From contig JACPFT010000016.1 of NCBI GenBank assembly GCA_016182845.1, positions 1-64,000 of the forward strand: a DNA stretch of 64,000 nucleotides, read 5' to 3'. Shown here in pieces: positions 22,944-31,163 of the stretch. The stretch is from Gammaproteobacteria bacterium (GTDB lineage: Bacteria > Pseudomonadota > Gammaproteobacteria > Enterobacterales > Permianibacteraceae). Each line of letters starts with the position of its first letter. The first letter of the stretch is position 1. A program made the translations under genes and the position numbers. The notes under the pieces were generated by a model, which had not been told where the DNA came from, did not search any database, and saw nothing but the letters and a program-made list of their open reading frames with translations.

Positions 22944-23016
22944 GTCATTACTCGCGATTGTGCCGACCCCAAGGCTGCGGTCCGTTCGTCCTGTTTTCCG
23001 TCAAGCCCCGTGGCGT

Positions 23017-23199
23017 ATGGAGACCGATAACGGCTTGGTTCAAAGGCTTGCCCTGGCCGCCATGCAGGCTTGGGCCGACGACGAGTTGCGCAGCCTGAAT
23101 GCCCAAATCGAATACGTCCTGCGCGAGGCCTTGATCAAGAGCGGGCGCCTCAAGCGCCCGCCGTCGAACCCGGAAATACGCGAGCCGGAAGCCTCATAG
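23017..23199 (+). CDS. Arc-like ribbon-helix-helix protein next to pspC
   Basis: 60 residues from the ATG at 23017. The core RLALAAMQAWADDELRSLN followed by AQIEYVLREALIKSGRLK matches the Arc-type pattern of small DNA-binding proteins (strand, helix with LRSLNAQIE, helix with REAL). The six-base overlap at its 3' end with the converging pspC gene suggests linkage to the psp cluster, perhaps as its regulator; this is inference. No clear ribosome site is seen, and translation could begin slightly upstream. Confidence 0.65.
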   Translation: METDNGLVQRLALAAMQAWADDELRSLNAQIEYVLREALIKSGRLKRPPSNPEIREPEAS

Positions 23200-23421
23200 A
23201 TACGTCCAGTCCGGGCGCTTGGCGACCAGCAGACCGATGGCGAAATAGGCCAATAGAGCCGGCACGGTCAGGAACCACAGGGCCGCCAGCGCGCCCAGGC
23301 GCACCAGCCAGCGCTCGGTCTTCCAGAAATCGGCGAGCCCGGCGCAGACCCCCAGGATGCGGCCCTGGCGGGTATTGCGGTACAGCCTGTCGGCATCGAA
23401 AACGTCGTGATAACGGGACAT
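23194..23421 (-). CDS. pspC: PspC-domain membrane protein
   Basis: 75 residues. The PspC domain is seen as LYRNTRQGRILGVCAGLADF with the following helix and a transmembrane segment (LGALAALWFLTVPALLAYFAIGLL). PspC works with PspA in sensing or repairing inner-membrane damage. This short form lacks the cytoplasmic leucine-zipper tail of the E. coli protein. It is the third gene of a leftward psp cluster. Confidence 0.9.
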   Translation of the reverse strand: MSRYHDVFDADRLYRNTRQGRILGVCAGLADFWKTERWLVRLGALAALWFLTVPALLAYFAIGLLVAKRPDWTYL

Positions 23422-23452
23422 GGCACTCCTCCAGCCTATAGGCGGAAACGGC

Positions 23453-23566
23453 TCAGCAGGTCAGATCCTGGCGGCGCTCGGCCCACCACAGCAGGGGCAC
23501 GAGCACCAGGACGTAAGCCGCCAAGGGACCGAAAACCACCAGGGAAGTCAAACCGACGCTGAGCAT
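23453..23566 (-). CDS. 37-residue membrane microprotein between pspA and pspC (PspB-like N terminus)
   Basis: An open frame of 37 residues with a strong ribosome site (GGAGAAAGGAA) just before the ATG at 23566. Residues 6-28 form one hydrophobic helix, with the LAAYVLVLVPLLWW segment, followed by a short basic/acidic end ERRQDLTC. The VLVLVPLLWW pattern recalls the N-terminal membrane helix of PspB, but the cytoplasmic coiled coil of PspB is missing. It lies in the same direction between pspA (27 bases away) and pspC (31 bases away), where PspB is found in E. coli. I judge it a real gene because of the ribosome site, spacing and composition. Confidence 0.7.
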   Translation of the reverse strand: MLSVGLTSLVVFGPLAAYVLVLVPLLWWAERRQDLTC

Positions 23567-23593
23567 TTCCTTTCTCCTTCGCGAGTGGCCGCG

Positions 23594-24259
23594 TTACGCG
23601 GCCGTATTCATGCGGGCCTTGAGGGCCGCCAATTCCTGTTCCACTTTCTCGTTGCTGACCAGCTCGCTGATCTGGGCATTCAGGCTGCGGCCCTGGCCCA
23701 GGTCATAGGCTTCCACGGCCGCTTCCAGACGGTCCATGCGCCGCTCCACCTGCTCGAACTTGTGGAAGGCTTCGTGCACATGGCCGTCGTCCAGCTGCTT
23801 GCGCACCTTCAGGCGCGCCGTGGCGGTCTTGCCGCGCATGATCAGGGCGTCGCGGCGGGCGCGTGCCTCGTTGAGCTTGTCACTGAGACGGACCAAGTCG
23901 TCGGAAAGTTTGGCGGTCGCCTCGTCCACCAGGGCGACTTCCTTGGCCATGGACGCCGCCATGTCTTCCAGGCGCGCCTTTTCGGTGAGGGCGGCGCGGG
24001 CCAGGTCCTCGCGATCCTTGGTGAGGGCGATCTCGGCCTTTTCCTGCCAGCCGGCGATGTCCTTGGCCAGGGTGCCCTGCTTGCGCGCCAGCTCCTTCTT
24101 GTCGGCGATGAGCTTGACCGAAGAAGCACGGGCCTCGGCCAGGGTCTCTTCCATTTCCTGGATCAGATACTTGATGAGCTTCTCGGGATCTTCCGCCTTG
24201 TCGAGCATGGCGTTCAGATTGCTGTTGATGATGTCGGAAAGACGGGAAAACATGCCCAT
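23594..24259 (-). CDS. pspA: phage shock protein A (PspA/IM30 family)
   Basis: 221 residues, almost entirely helical coiled coil, as in PspA. The N-terminal amphipathic start MFSRLSDIINSNLNAMLDKAEDPEKLI and the LIKYLIQEMEETLAEARAS stretch are diagnostic. PspA forms ESCRT-III-like assemblies that support damaged inner membrane and in E. coli restrains the activator PspF. No pspF gene is adjacent here. It is the first gene of the leftward psp cluster. Confidence 0.95.
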   Translation of the reverse strand: MGMFSRLSDIINSNLNAMLDKAEDPEKLIKYLIQEMEETLAEARASSVKLIADKKELARKQGTLAKDIAGWQEKAEIALTKDREDLARAALTEKARLEDMAASMAKEVALVDEATAKLSDDLVRLSDKLNEARARRDALIMRGKTATARLKVRKQLDDGHVHEAFHKFEQVERRMDRLEAAVEAYDLGQGRSLNAQISELVSNEKVEQELAALKARMNTAA

Positions 24260-24326
24260 GGTAAACCTCGCTTTGAAAAACTCGTGACTTGAGAATCCGT
24301 GTCACCGCGACACTTGCGAGGTTTAA

Positions 24327-24343
24327 TTCGAAAACCGTGCCAA
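24327..24343 (-). promoter_or_regulatory. possible sigma-54 type promoter of pspA
   Basis: Read leftward the sequence is TTGGCACG-GTTT-TCGAA. The -24 part (TTGGCAC) is perfect; the -12 part has TCGAA instead of TTGCA, a weak match. It lies 68-84 bases upstream of the pspA start. E. coli pspA also uses sigma-54 with an imperfect -12 element. A six-base inverted repeat GTGGTC / GACCAC at 24452-24468 upstream might be an activator site. Confidence 0.45.
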
Positions 24344-24503
24344 GTTTTGAAATCTAGTTTTATGGCATTGTTTTCATTGAAAAATTACGAGCCGCATCAC
24401 TATGGGAGATGTACCCCATGGGCGGATTGGGATCAGCGACTTGGCTAAGTAGTGGTCAAACCGACCACGGGAGTATCCGGAGACGGAGCCTGGCTCTTCT
24501 GTA

Positions 24504-24552
24504 GGTCCGGCTTCAGCCGGACGGTAGGCTCTTGGCCGGCTGAAGCCGGACC
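24504..24552. repeat. BIME-like pair of inverted REP units
   Basis: Two 17-base units, starting GGTCCGGCTTCAGCCGG and ending CCGGCTGAAGCCGGACC, are exact reverse complements 15 bases apart; each is itself a near palindrome (TCCGGCT / AGCCGGA). It lies just after the dusA stop and upstream of the psp promoter. Confidence 0.8.
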
Positions 24553-24562
24553 GACGAGGGCG

Positions 24563-25552
24563 TTACAGAGAAATACCCATCAAGGCCGCCGCGTCGCGCA
24601 AGACCTCGGTGCCAGCGCCCCGCTTGTGGGCGTTTTCGCTCAGGTAGCGGCGCCAGGCGCGGGCGCCCGGCAGGTTCTGGAACAGGCCCAGGATATGGCG
24701 GGCGATGTGCATCAGATGCTGGCCCTCGGCCAGCTGCCGCTCGACATAGGGCATGAGCTCAGCGAGCACCTGGGCGCGGGTCGGCAGCTCCGCCTCGGCG
24801 TCGTAGAAGCGCTTCTCGATCTCGGCGAGGATGAAGGGGTTGTGGTAGGCCTCGCGGCCGATCATCACGCCGTCCACGTGCTTCAGGTGTTCCTCGGCCT
24901 CGTCCAGGGTCCGGATCCCGCCGTTGAGGATGATTTCCAGCTGGGGAAATTCTTTCTTGAGCGCATAGACCACATCGTATTTGAGCGGCGGGATCTCGCG
25001 GTTCTCCTTGGGGGAAAGACCCGAGAGCCAGGCCTTGCGGGCATGGACGACGAAGGTCTGGCAGCCGGCTTGCGACACGGTCTTCACGAAGTGCAGGAGC
25101 TCGTGCCAGGAATCCCGGTCGTCGATGCCGATGCGGTGCTTGACCGTGATGGGCAGGCTGGTCTCGCGGGCCATGGCGGCGACGCATTCGGCGACCAGAT
25201 CCGGCTCGGCCATCAGGCAGGCGCCGAAACGGCCCTCTTGCACCCGATCCGAGGGGCAGCCCACATTCAGGTTGATCTCGTCATAACCCCAGTCCGCGCC
25301 GATCTTGGCGCATTCGGCCAGGGCCTTGGGGTTGGAACCGCCCAGTTGCAGGGCGATGGGATGTTCGGAAGCGTCGAAGCCCAGCAACTTGTCGCGCTGA
25401 CCGTGGAGGATCGCCGGCGCCGTGACCATCTCGGTATAGAGCAGCACATGCCGGGAAATCAGCCTCAGGAAATAGCGGTCATGCCGATCCGTCCAGTCCA
25501 TCATGGGGGCTATGGAGAACTTGCGATCGAGCATGGCGGTTACGGCTGGCAT
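24563..25552 (-). CDS. dusA: tRNA-dihydrouridine synthase A
   Basis: 329 residues (323 if the internal ATG at 25534 is used). DusA reduces uridines 20 and 20a in tRNA using FMN and NADPH. Visible landmarks are FSIAPMMDWTDRHDRYFLR, the active-site cysteine Cys99 in LNVGCPSDRVQEGRFGACLM, KHRIGIDD, the FVVHARKAWLSGLSPKENR loop specific to DusA, and the FMN phosphate site LNGGI near 235 with GREAYHNPF near 265. It lies between REP elements and the AEC transporter gene. Confidence 0.95.
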   Translation of the reverse strand: MPAVTAMLDRKFSIAPMMDWTDRHDRYFLRLISRHVLLYTEMVTAPAILHGQRDKLLGFDASEHPIALQLGGSNPKALAECAKIGADWGYDEINLNVGCPSDRVQEGRFGACLMAEPDLVAECVAAMARETSLPITVKHRIGIDDRDSWHELLHFVKTVSQAGCQTFVVHARKAWLSGLSPKENREIPPLKYDVVYALKKEFPQLEIILNGGIRTLDEAEEHLKHVDGVMIGREAYHNPFILAEIEKRFYDAEAELPTRAQVLAELMPYVERQLAEGQHLMHIARHILGLFQNLPGARAWRRYLSENAHKRGAGTEVLRDAAALMGISL

Positions 25553-25601
25553 TCACGGGGCGCGCATTCTAGCCTCTGGCGAAAAAACGCACAACCGGCG
25601 C

Positions 25602-26498
25602 TTAGAGCAGCCCATGGAGCAGGGCCGTCGTCGCGAAGGACAGCAGGATGCCATAGCCGACGATGGCGGCGCAGAGCTCGGGGGCGAGGCCGGCGGCGAT
25701 GGCGAGGGCGCCCGCGCTGATCATGGCCGGCATGCCCGCCTCGAAGACGGTGACGCGCATGGCCTCCCCGTCCAGCCCCAGGAGCCGGCACAGACCCCAA
25801 GCGGCCAGCGGCGCCAGGATCAGCTTGAGCGATAGCGCGAAGCCCAGCTTGGGCAGACCCGAGGCGGGCAGGCGCAAGCGCCATTGCAGGCCCACGGCCA
25901 CCATGACCACGGGCACCAGGGAATCCCCCAGGCGTTGGAGGGCCGAGCCCAGGGCCTCCGGCCAGTCCCAGCCGGCCAGGGCGAGGCCTAGAGCCAAGGC
26001 GATAAAGGGCGGAAAGGCGGCGATGCGCCGCAGCAAGCCCAGGGCGGTGGGCCGTTCGGCGGCGCCGTAATGGGCCAGGACATAGCTGCCGAAGAGGGTC
26101 AGTGCGAAGAACGAGCCCAGCTGATCGTAGATCACCGCATAGCGCAGGCCCTGTGGGCCGAACCAGGCCTCCACCAGGGGAAAGCCCAGGAAGGAAGTAT
26201 TGCCGAGGCCCGTCATCAGCAAGAGGGCGCCGGTCTCGGCACGGGACCAGCGCCACACCCGCGCCGCCGCCAGGACCAGGACCCAGGCAAGGGCCAGCAT
26301 GGCCCAGGGCATCAGGGCCGGCAGCAGCAGGTCGGCGGAAAAGCGCAGGCGATGCATCTGGGTGAGGATCACCGCCGGCAGGGCGGCATGGATCACATAG
26401 GCATTGAGCACGCCCGCCGCGTCGGCCGGAAAGCGCGGCAGCCGGCGCAGGCCTAGGCCCAGCGCCAGGCAGAGTAGGATCAGCAGGAGGTTGGACAT
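25602..26498 (-). CDS. AEC (auxin efflux carrier) family transporter
   Basis: 298 residues with about ten hydrophobic helices and the family pattern of two inverted five-helix halves. The first half ends with LMTGLGNTSFLGFPLVEAWFG, which contains the GNTxFLGFP motif common in bacterial AEC permeases of organic acids; the second half carries EAGMPAMISAGALAI. The substrate is unknown; malate or malonate carriers are known in the family. It precedes dusA on the same strand by 49 bases. Confidence 0.88.
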   Translation of the reverse strand: MSNLLLILLCLALGLGLRRLPRFPADAAGVLNAYVIHAALPAVILTQMHRLRFSADLLLPALMPWAMLALAWVLVLAAARVWRWSRAETGALLLMTGLGNTSFLGFPLVEAWFGPQGLRYAVIYDQLGSFFALTLFGSYVLAHYGAAERPTALGLLRRIAAFPPFIALALGLALAGWDWPEALGSALQRLGDSLVPVVMVAVGLQWRLRLPASGLPKLGFALSLKLILAPLAAWGLCRLLGLDGEAMRVTVFEAGMPAMISAGALAIAAGLAPELCAAIVGYGILLSFATTALLHGLL

Positions 26499-26580
26499 GG
26501 ATTTACCGTCCGGCGTACTGCGGCTCCGTGGCCGCGATCAAGGCTTCCAACGCCGCCAGCGGAGACTTCAGCGCGGCCAT

Positions 26581-27678
26581 TCAGCAGCCATCGTCGAATT
26601 CGAAGTCGGGTGTATACGACGGAACCCGTTTCGTGATGGCGCAGACCAGCTCATAGGCGATCGTGTCGGCCCCCTCGGCGATTTCCTCCACCGGCAGATC
26701 CCGGCCCCAGAGCACCACCTTGTCGCCCACCTGCCCCGCAGGCTCCATGCCCAGATCCACGGTGATCATGTCCATGGACACCCGCCCGACGATAGGCAGG
26801 CGCCGGCCGTTGATCAGCACGGGCGTGCCCGTGGGCGCATGGCGCGGGTAGCCGTCGCCATAGCCCACGGCCACCACGCCGATATGGGTGTCGGCGGGCA
26901 GGACATAAGTGCCGCCATAACCGATGCGCTCCCCGGCCTTGAGGAAGCGGCTGGCGATCAGCTGGGACTCCAGGGTCATGACCGGCTGCAGGCCCAACTC
27001 CGGCCCGGTCTGTCCGGTGAGTGGCGAAATGCCGTAGAGCATGACCCCCGGCCGCAGCCAGTCGCCGTGGGCCTCGGGCCAGGCCAGGACGCCGGCCGAA
27101 TTGCACAGGGAATGCTCGCCGGGAAAACCGGCAGTCAGTTCCCGGTAGAGGCGGAGCTGCTCGGCGGTCTGGGGATCGCGCATCTCGTCGGCGGAAGCGA
27201 AGTGCGTCATCCAGTTCACCGGCTGGGCCACGCTCCCGCACGCCGACAAGCGCCGGTAGAGGGCTTGCGCCTCCTCGGGCGCGCAGCCCAGGCGGTGCAT
27301 GCCCGTGTCGATCTTGAGCCAGACCGTGATCGGCGTCTCCAGCTTGGCCCGCTCCAGGGCTTCCACCTGGGCCTCGCTATGCACCACGGTCCACAGCCCG
27401 TAGCGTTCCAGGAAGGGCAGCTCATGGGCGCCGAAGAAGCCCTCCAGCAGGAGTATGGGCTTGGCGATCCCGGTGTTGCGCAGTTCTAGGGCTTCCTCCA
27501 GGAAGGCGACCCCGAAGGCATCCGCCTCGTCCAGGGCGCGGGCCACCACGGCCTGGCCATGGCCATAGGCATTGGCCTTGAGGATGGCCATGACCCGCCG
27601 CTCCGGCGCCAGCTCGCGGATGCGGCGCAGATTGGCGCGCAGGGCGCGGGTGTCGATAAAGGCCCGAGTGGGACGCAT
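26581..27678 (-). CDS. alr: alanine racemase
   Basis: 365 residues. It interconverts L- and D-alanine for peptidoglycan. The pyridoxal-phosphate lysine is Lys34 in ILKANAYGHG and the second catalytic base is Tyr254 in ERIGYGGTYVLP. RPGVMLYG and VSMDMITVDLG follow in the usual places. Length is normal. The dnaB-alr order is the common one in proteobacteria; 187 bases filled with REP-like repeats separate the two genes, so they may not be co-transcribed. Confidence 0.97.
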   Translation of the reverse strand: MRPTRAFIDTRALRANLRRIRELAPERRVMAILKANAYGHGQAVVARALDEADAFGVAFLEEALELRNTGIAKPILLLEGFFGAHELPFLERYGLWTVVHSEAQVEALERAKLETPITVWLKIDTGMHRLGCAPEEAQALYRRLSACGSVAQPVNWMTHFASADEMRDPQTAEQLRLYRELTAGFPGEHSLCNSAGVLAWPEAHGDWLRPGVMLYGISPLTGQTGPELGLQPVMTLESQLIASRFLKAGERIGYGGTYVLPADTHIGVVAVGYGDGYPRHAPTGTPVLINGRRLPIVGRVSMDMITVDLGMEPAGQVGDKVVLWGRDLPVEEIAEGADTIAYELVCAITKRVPSYTPDFEFDDGC

Positions 27679-27698
27679 GAACTAACCTACCAAAAAAT

Positions 27699-27845
27699 CC
27701 GTTCGTGCTGAGTAGCGCGCAGCGCGTATCGAAGCACCAACCTGGCGCTGGCGTACTTCGTCCTTCGACAGGCTCAGGACGAACGGGCAACGCATCCGCT
27801 CGAAAAGCAAAGCCGTTCGTGGTGAGCCTGTCGAACCATGAACGG
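27699..27845. repeat. cluster of three REP-like hairpins between dnaB and alr
   Basis: Three elements share a CCGTTCGT / TCGA core: GTGCTGAG to AGCAC around 27706-27736; TTCGTCCT / AGGACGAA at 27757-27783; and CCGTTCGTGGT / ACCATGAACGG at 27813-27845. The second matches the element near 17201. This fills most of the dnaB-alr gap and may influence mRNA stability or termination. Confidence 0.75.
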
Positions 27846-27865
27846 CATGCGCCGTGCCTACCGGC

Positions 27866-29281
27866 TCACCAGCCGCCCTCGATGCCCTCGCCCGAGGTGA
27901 AGTTGTCGAAGCGGGTGTACTTGCCCTGGAAGGTCAGGCGCACCTTGCCGATGGGGCCGTTACGCTGCTTGGCGATGATGATCTCGCCCGTGCCCTTGTC
28001 CGGGGTTTCCGGGTTATACACCTCATCGCGGTAGATGAACATGATGATGTCGGCGTCCTGCTCGATGGCGCCGGATTCGCGCAAGTCGGACATGACCGGG
28101 CGCTTGTCGGCGCGCTGTTCCAGGGAGCGGTTCAGCTGGGAAAGGGCGATGACCGGGCAGTTCAGCTCCTTGGCGAGGGACTTGAGCGAGCGGGAAATCT
28201 CCGAGATTTCCTGGGTACGGTTCTCGGACATGCCGGGCACCTGCATGAGCTGCAGGTAGTCGACCATGATCATGCCGATGTCGCCGTGCTCGCGGGCGAT
28301 GCGCCGGGCGCGGGAGCGCACTTCCGTGGGCGAGAGGCCGGGCGAATCGTCGATGAAGATCTTGGCCTGGCTGGACAGCTTGTTGATGGCCACGGTCAGC
28401 TTGTTCCAGTCCTCGTCGTCCAGCTGACCGGTACGGATGCGGGTCTGGTCCACGCGCGAGATGGACGAGAGCGTACGCATCATGATCGATTCCGAGGGCA
28501 TTTCCATGGAATAGACCAGGACCGGCTTGCCGGAGGCCAGGGCGGCATTCTCGACGAGGTTCATGGAGAAGGTGGTCTTGCCCATGGACGGACGGGCGGC
28601 GACGATGACCAGATCCTGGGCCTGCAGGCCCGAGGTCATCTTGTCCAGATCGGAGAAGCCGGTGGTCAGGCCGGTGATGCTGCCGCCGTGGGCCACCAGC
28701 TCGTCAATGCGGTCCAGGGTAGTGCCCAAGATGGACTTCAGATCGCGCGGACCCTGGCCCTTCTTGTCCCGGGATTCGGCGATCTTGAAGACCTTGGACT
28801 CGGCCTCGTCCAGGAGATCGGCGGAGTTACGGCCCTGGGGCCGGAAGCCGGAATCGGCGATCTCGTTGGCGACGCCGATCATGTCGCGCACCACGGCGCG
28901 TTCGCGCACGATCTCCGCGTAGGTCAGGATATTGGCGGCCGAGGGCGTGTTCTTGGCCAGCTCGGCGAGATAGGCCAGGCCGCCCGCCTCGTCCAGCTCG
29001 CCTTCCAGTTCCAGGAACTCGGAAACGGTGATGAAATCCACCGGCTTGGACTGGGCGGCGAGGCCGGCCATGGCGCGGAAGATCAGGCGGTGGTCGTGGC
29101 GGTAAAAATCGGCCTCGACAATGGCTTCGCTGACCTTGTCCCAGCCCTGGTTGTCCAGCATCAGCCCGCCCAGGACGGACTGTTCCGCCTCGATGGAATG
29201 GGGTGGGATGCGCAGGATGTCCGGCTCGGGCGCGCCACGGCGCGCTTCGGAAAACTCTTTGCGGGAACGAAACTCGGCCAC
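27866..29281 (-). CDS. dnaB: replicative DNA helicase DnaB
   Basis: 471 residues, normal for DnaB. The N-terminal helical domain (25-130, starting PHSIEAEQSVLGGLML) binds primase; the RecA-like C-terminal domain starts with TGLTTGFSDLDKMTSGL, carries Walker A ARPSMGKTTF at about 229-238, Walker B IGMIMVDYLQLM and SQLNRSLEQRADKRP. It unwinds DNA at the fork as a hexamer. No intein is present. It lies downstream of rplI after a terminator, as in many proteobacteria. Confidence 0.97.
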   Translation of the reverse strand: MAEFRSRKEFSEARRGAPEPDILRIPPHSIEAEQSVLGGLMLDNQGWDKVSEAIVEADFYRHDHRLIFRAMAGLAAQSKPVDFITVSEFLELEGELDEAGGLAYLAELAKNTPSAANILTYAEIVRERAVVRDMIGVANEIADSGFRPQGRNSADLLDEAESKVFKIAESRDKKGQGPRDLKSILGTTLDRIDELVAHGGSITGLTTGFSDLDKMTSGLQAQDLVIVAARPSMGKTTFSMNLVENAALASGKPVLVYSMEMPSESIMMRTLSSISRVDQTRIRTGQLDDEDWNKLTVAINKLSSQAKIFIDDSPGLSPTEVRSRARRIAREHGDIGMIMVDYLQLMQVPGMSENRTQEISEISRSLKSLAKELNCPVIALSQLNRSLEQRADKRPVMSDLRESGAIEQDADIIMFIYRDEVYNPETPDKGTGEIIIAKQRNGPIGKVRLTFQGKYTRFDNFTSGEGIEGGW

Positions 29282-29430
29282 GGTTACAACCTTTGCGTCA
29301 GGCTTCAGTCACGAGGAGCGCAATGCCTGCCCTGCCCCATCGGACATTCAATCAAGGAGGCGGCGGCGCGGTCAAGGCACAAGGCCATGCACAGCCTGTG
29401 CATAAGCTGTGAGCTCGATCTCGCCCAAAT

Positions 29431-29458
29431 GAAAACGCCGCCCTAAGGCGGCGTTTTC
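29431..29458 (-). terminator. terminator of the rpsF-rpsR-rplI operon
   Basis: Stem GAAAACGCCGCC / GGCGGCGTTTTC with loop CTAA, 17 bases after the rplI stop. It separates the ribosomal operon from dnaB. Confidence 0.88.
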
Positions 29459-29475
29459 CGGTACGCGAAAGCGGA

Positions 29476-29925
29476 TCAGGCTTCGGCGACCACGTGCAGC
29501 TTGGCAACGGCGGAGACTTCGTTGTGCAGGGACAACGTGATCTCGTACTCGCCGATGTTGCGTAGCGCGCCTTCCGGCAGGCGGACTTCGTGCTTGTCGA
29601 CAGCCACGCCCTTGGCGGTGATGGCTTCGGCGATGTCGCGGGTACCGATGGAACCGAACAGCTTGCCTTCGTCGCCGGCCTTGCCGGAGATGACGACGGT
29701 CAGTTCGGCGATCTTGGCGGCGCGGTCCTGAGCGGCGGCCAGGGCTTCGGCGGCCTTGGCTTCCAGATCGGCGCGGCGGGTTTCGAAGGCGGCGATGTTG
29801 GTCTTGGTGGCGGCAACGGCCTTACCCTGCGGGATCAGGAAGTTGCGACCGAAACCGGGCTTGACGTTGACCTGGTCGCCCAGGCCGCCCAGCTTGTGGA
29901 TTTTTTCCAGCAGAATGACTTGCAT
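29476..29925 (-). CDS. rplI: 50S ribosomal protein L9
   Basis: 149 residues with the family start [36 protein letters not shown], which forms the N-terminal rRNA-binding domain, then the long helix (40-75) and the C-terminal domain with [16 protein letters not shown]9 bridges the L1 stalk region and affects frame maintenance. Third gene of the leftward operon. Confidence 0.98.
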   Translation of the reverse strand: MQVILLEKIHKLGGLGDQVNVKPGFGRNFLIPQGKAVAATKTNIAAFETRRADLEAKAAEALAAAQDRAAKIAELTVVISGKAGDEGKLFGSIGTRDIAEAITAKGVAVDKHEVRLPEGALRNIGEYEITLSLHNEVSAVAKLHVVAEA

Positions 29926-29957
29926 GATAGCTCCCTAAATAGGTTCGAAACGGCGGC

Positions 29958-30203
<246 letters not shown>

Positions 30204-30210
30204 TTAAGGC

Positions 30211-30594
30211 TTACTCGTCGCTGCCATCAGCGGCTTCAGACTCGACGGCGCGGCGCTCGCGGGCGTCCTTCTCTTCCTTCTGCTTCAGCAGCGGGGAAGG
30301 CTCGGTGACGGCGGCCTTGGTGCGGATGACCAGGGAGCGGATCACGGCGTCGTTGAAGCGGAAGGCATCTTCCAGTTCAGCCATGGGCTCGGAAGCGCAT
30401 TCGACGTTCAGCAGAACGTAGTGAGCCTTGTGGATCTTATTGATCGGATAGGCGAGCTGACGGCGGCCCCAGTCTTCCAGGCGGTGGATCTTGCCGCCGT
30501 CCTTGGTGACGATGCCGGTATAACGCTCGATCATACCCGGAACCTGTTCGCTCTGGTCCGGATGGACCATGAACACGACTTCATAATGTCGCAT
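30211..30594 (-). CDS. rpsF: 30S ribosomal protein S6
   Basis: 127 residues starting [25 protein letters not shown], with [20 protein letters not shown] in the middle, as in all S6 proteins. The acidic lysine-rich tail (residues 105-127, ending AADGSDE) resembles the glutamate-extended tails of other S6 proteins. A clear AAGGAGC ribosome site precedes the start. First gene of the operon. Confidence 0.98.
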   Translation of the reverse strand: MRHYEVVFMVHPDQSEQVPGMIERYTGIVTKDGGKIHRLEDWGRRQLAYPINKIHKAHYVLLNVECASEPMAELEDAFRFNDAVIRSLVIRTKAAVTEPSPLLKQKEEKDARERRAVESEAADGSDE

Positions 30595-30767
30595 GATTGC
30601 TCCTTGTGGATTAAAGCCACTCTCGGAGGCCTTCCACCGATGTCTCGGCGGCGCACTGACCCGGATGTGGCAAGGGTTATGCCCCTAGCGAGGGACGCTT
30701 AAAAGCCTTTGGGGGCTCGAAAAGGCCGCGATTTTACTGCTGGAGCGATGAAAAAGCAACCGCCGTG
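30595..30767 (-). promoter_or_regulatory. 5' leader region of the rpsF operon
   Basis: About 170 bases between the PilZ gene and rpsF. The transcript side can fold a hairpin with stem CCGCCGA / TCGGTGG about 60 bases before the start; S6-S18 leaders in other bacteria use a hairpin with a CCG element for autoregulation, but I cannot confirm that structure here. No strong -35/-10 pair stands out. Confidence 0.35.
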
Positions 30768-31097
30768 CTAGAGCTGACCGCGCGCGAAGGCCTGCAGCAA
30801 CTTGCTCGCCGACTCGTCCAGATCGCGAAATTGCAGTCCCAGCTCGAAGAGCTCGTGGCGCATGGCGACATTGCGCACCACGGCCTTGGTCGTGAAGTCC
30901 AGGGTCCTGCCCTTGTGCACCGCGTCCAGCTTGAGCACCAGCTCCGTGCCCGGGACCAGCTTGACCGGCGACTCCAGCAAGGCACCCACGGGCGACACCT
31001 CCAGGAGGTGACCCAGACTCACCGGACCGGTGCCGCACTTGAAATAGCATTTCCAATGCACGTGGCGTCGAACGCTTTGGCCGGGCCCTGGGTTCAT
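30768..31097 (-). CDS. PilZ-domain protein (c-di-GMP receptor type)
   Basis: 109 residues. The basic start GQSVRRHVHWKCYFK resembles the RxxxR half of the PilZ c-di-GMP site and LEVSPVGALLES the DxSxxG half, with Asp replaced by Glu. The rest (ELVLKLDAVHKGRTLDFTTKAVVRN, then ELFELGLQFRDLDE) gives the strands of the barrel and the ending typical of PilZ. The non-standard motif means binding needs testing. It lies between rlmB and rpsF on the same strand. Confidence 0.75.
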   Translation of the reverse strand: MNPGPGQSVRRHVHWKCYFKCGTGPVSLGHLLEVSPVGALLESPVKLVPGTELVLKLDAVHKGRTLDFTTKAVVRNVAMRHELFELGLQFRDLDESASKLLQAFARGQL

Positions 31098-31163
31098 GGG
31101 TTCATCCTATTTGTGATTCCGCCTTGCCCAGAAGACCGGCTCGCAAAGAGTCGACCACGCCGC

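Noticed and set aside
27854-29446. A 530-residue open frame antisense to dnaB
   Set aside because: Composition rich in Gly, His and Asp is typical of antisense shadows; DnaB is certain.
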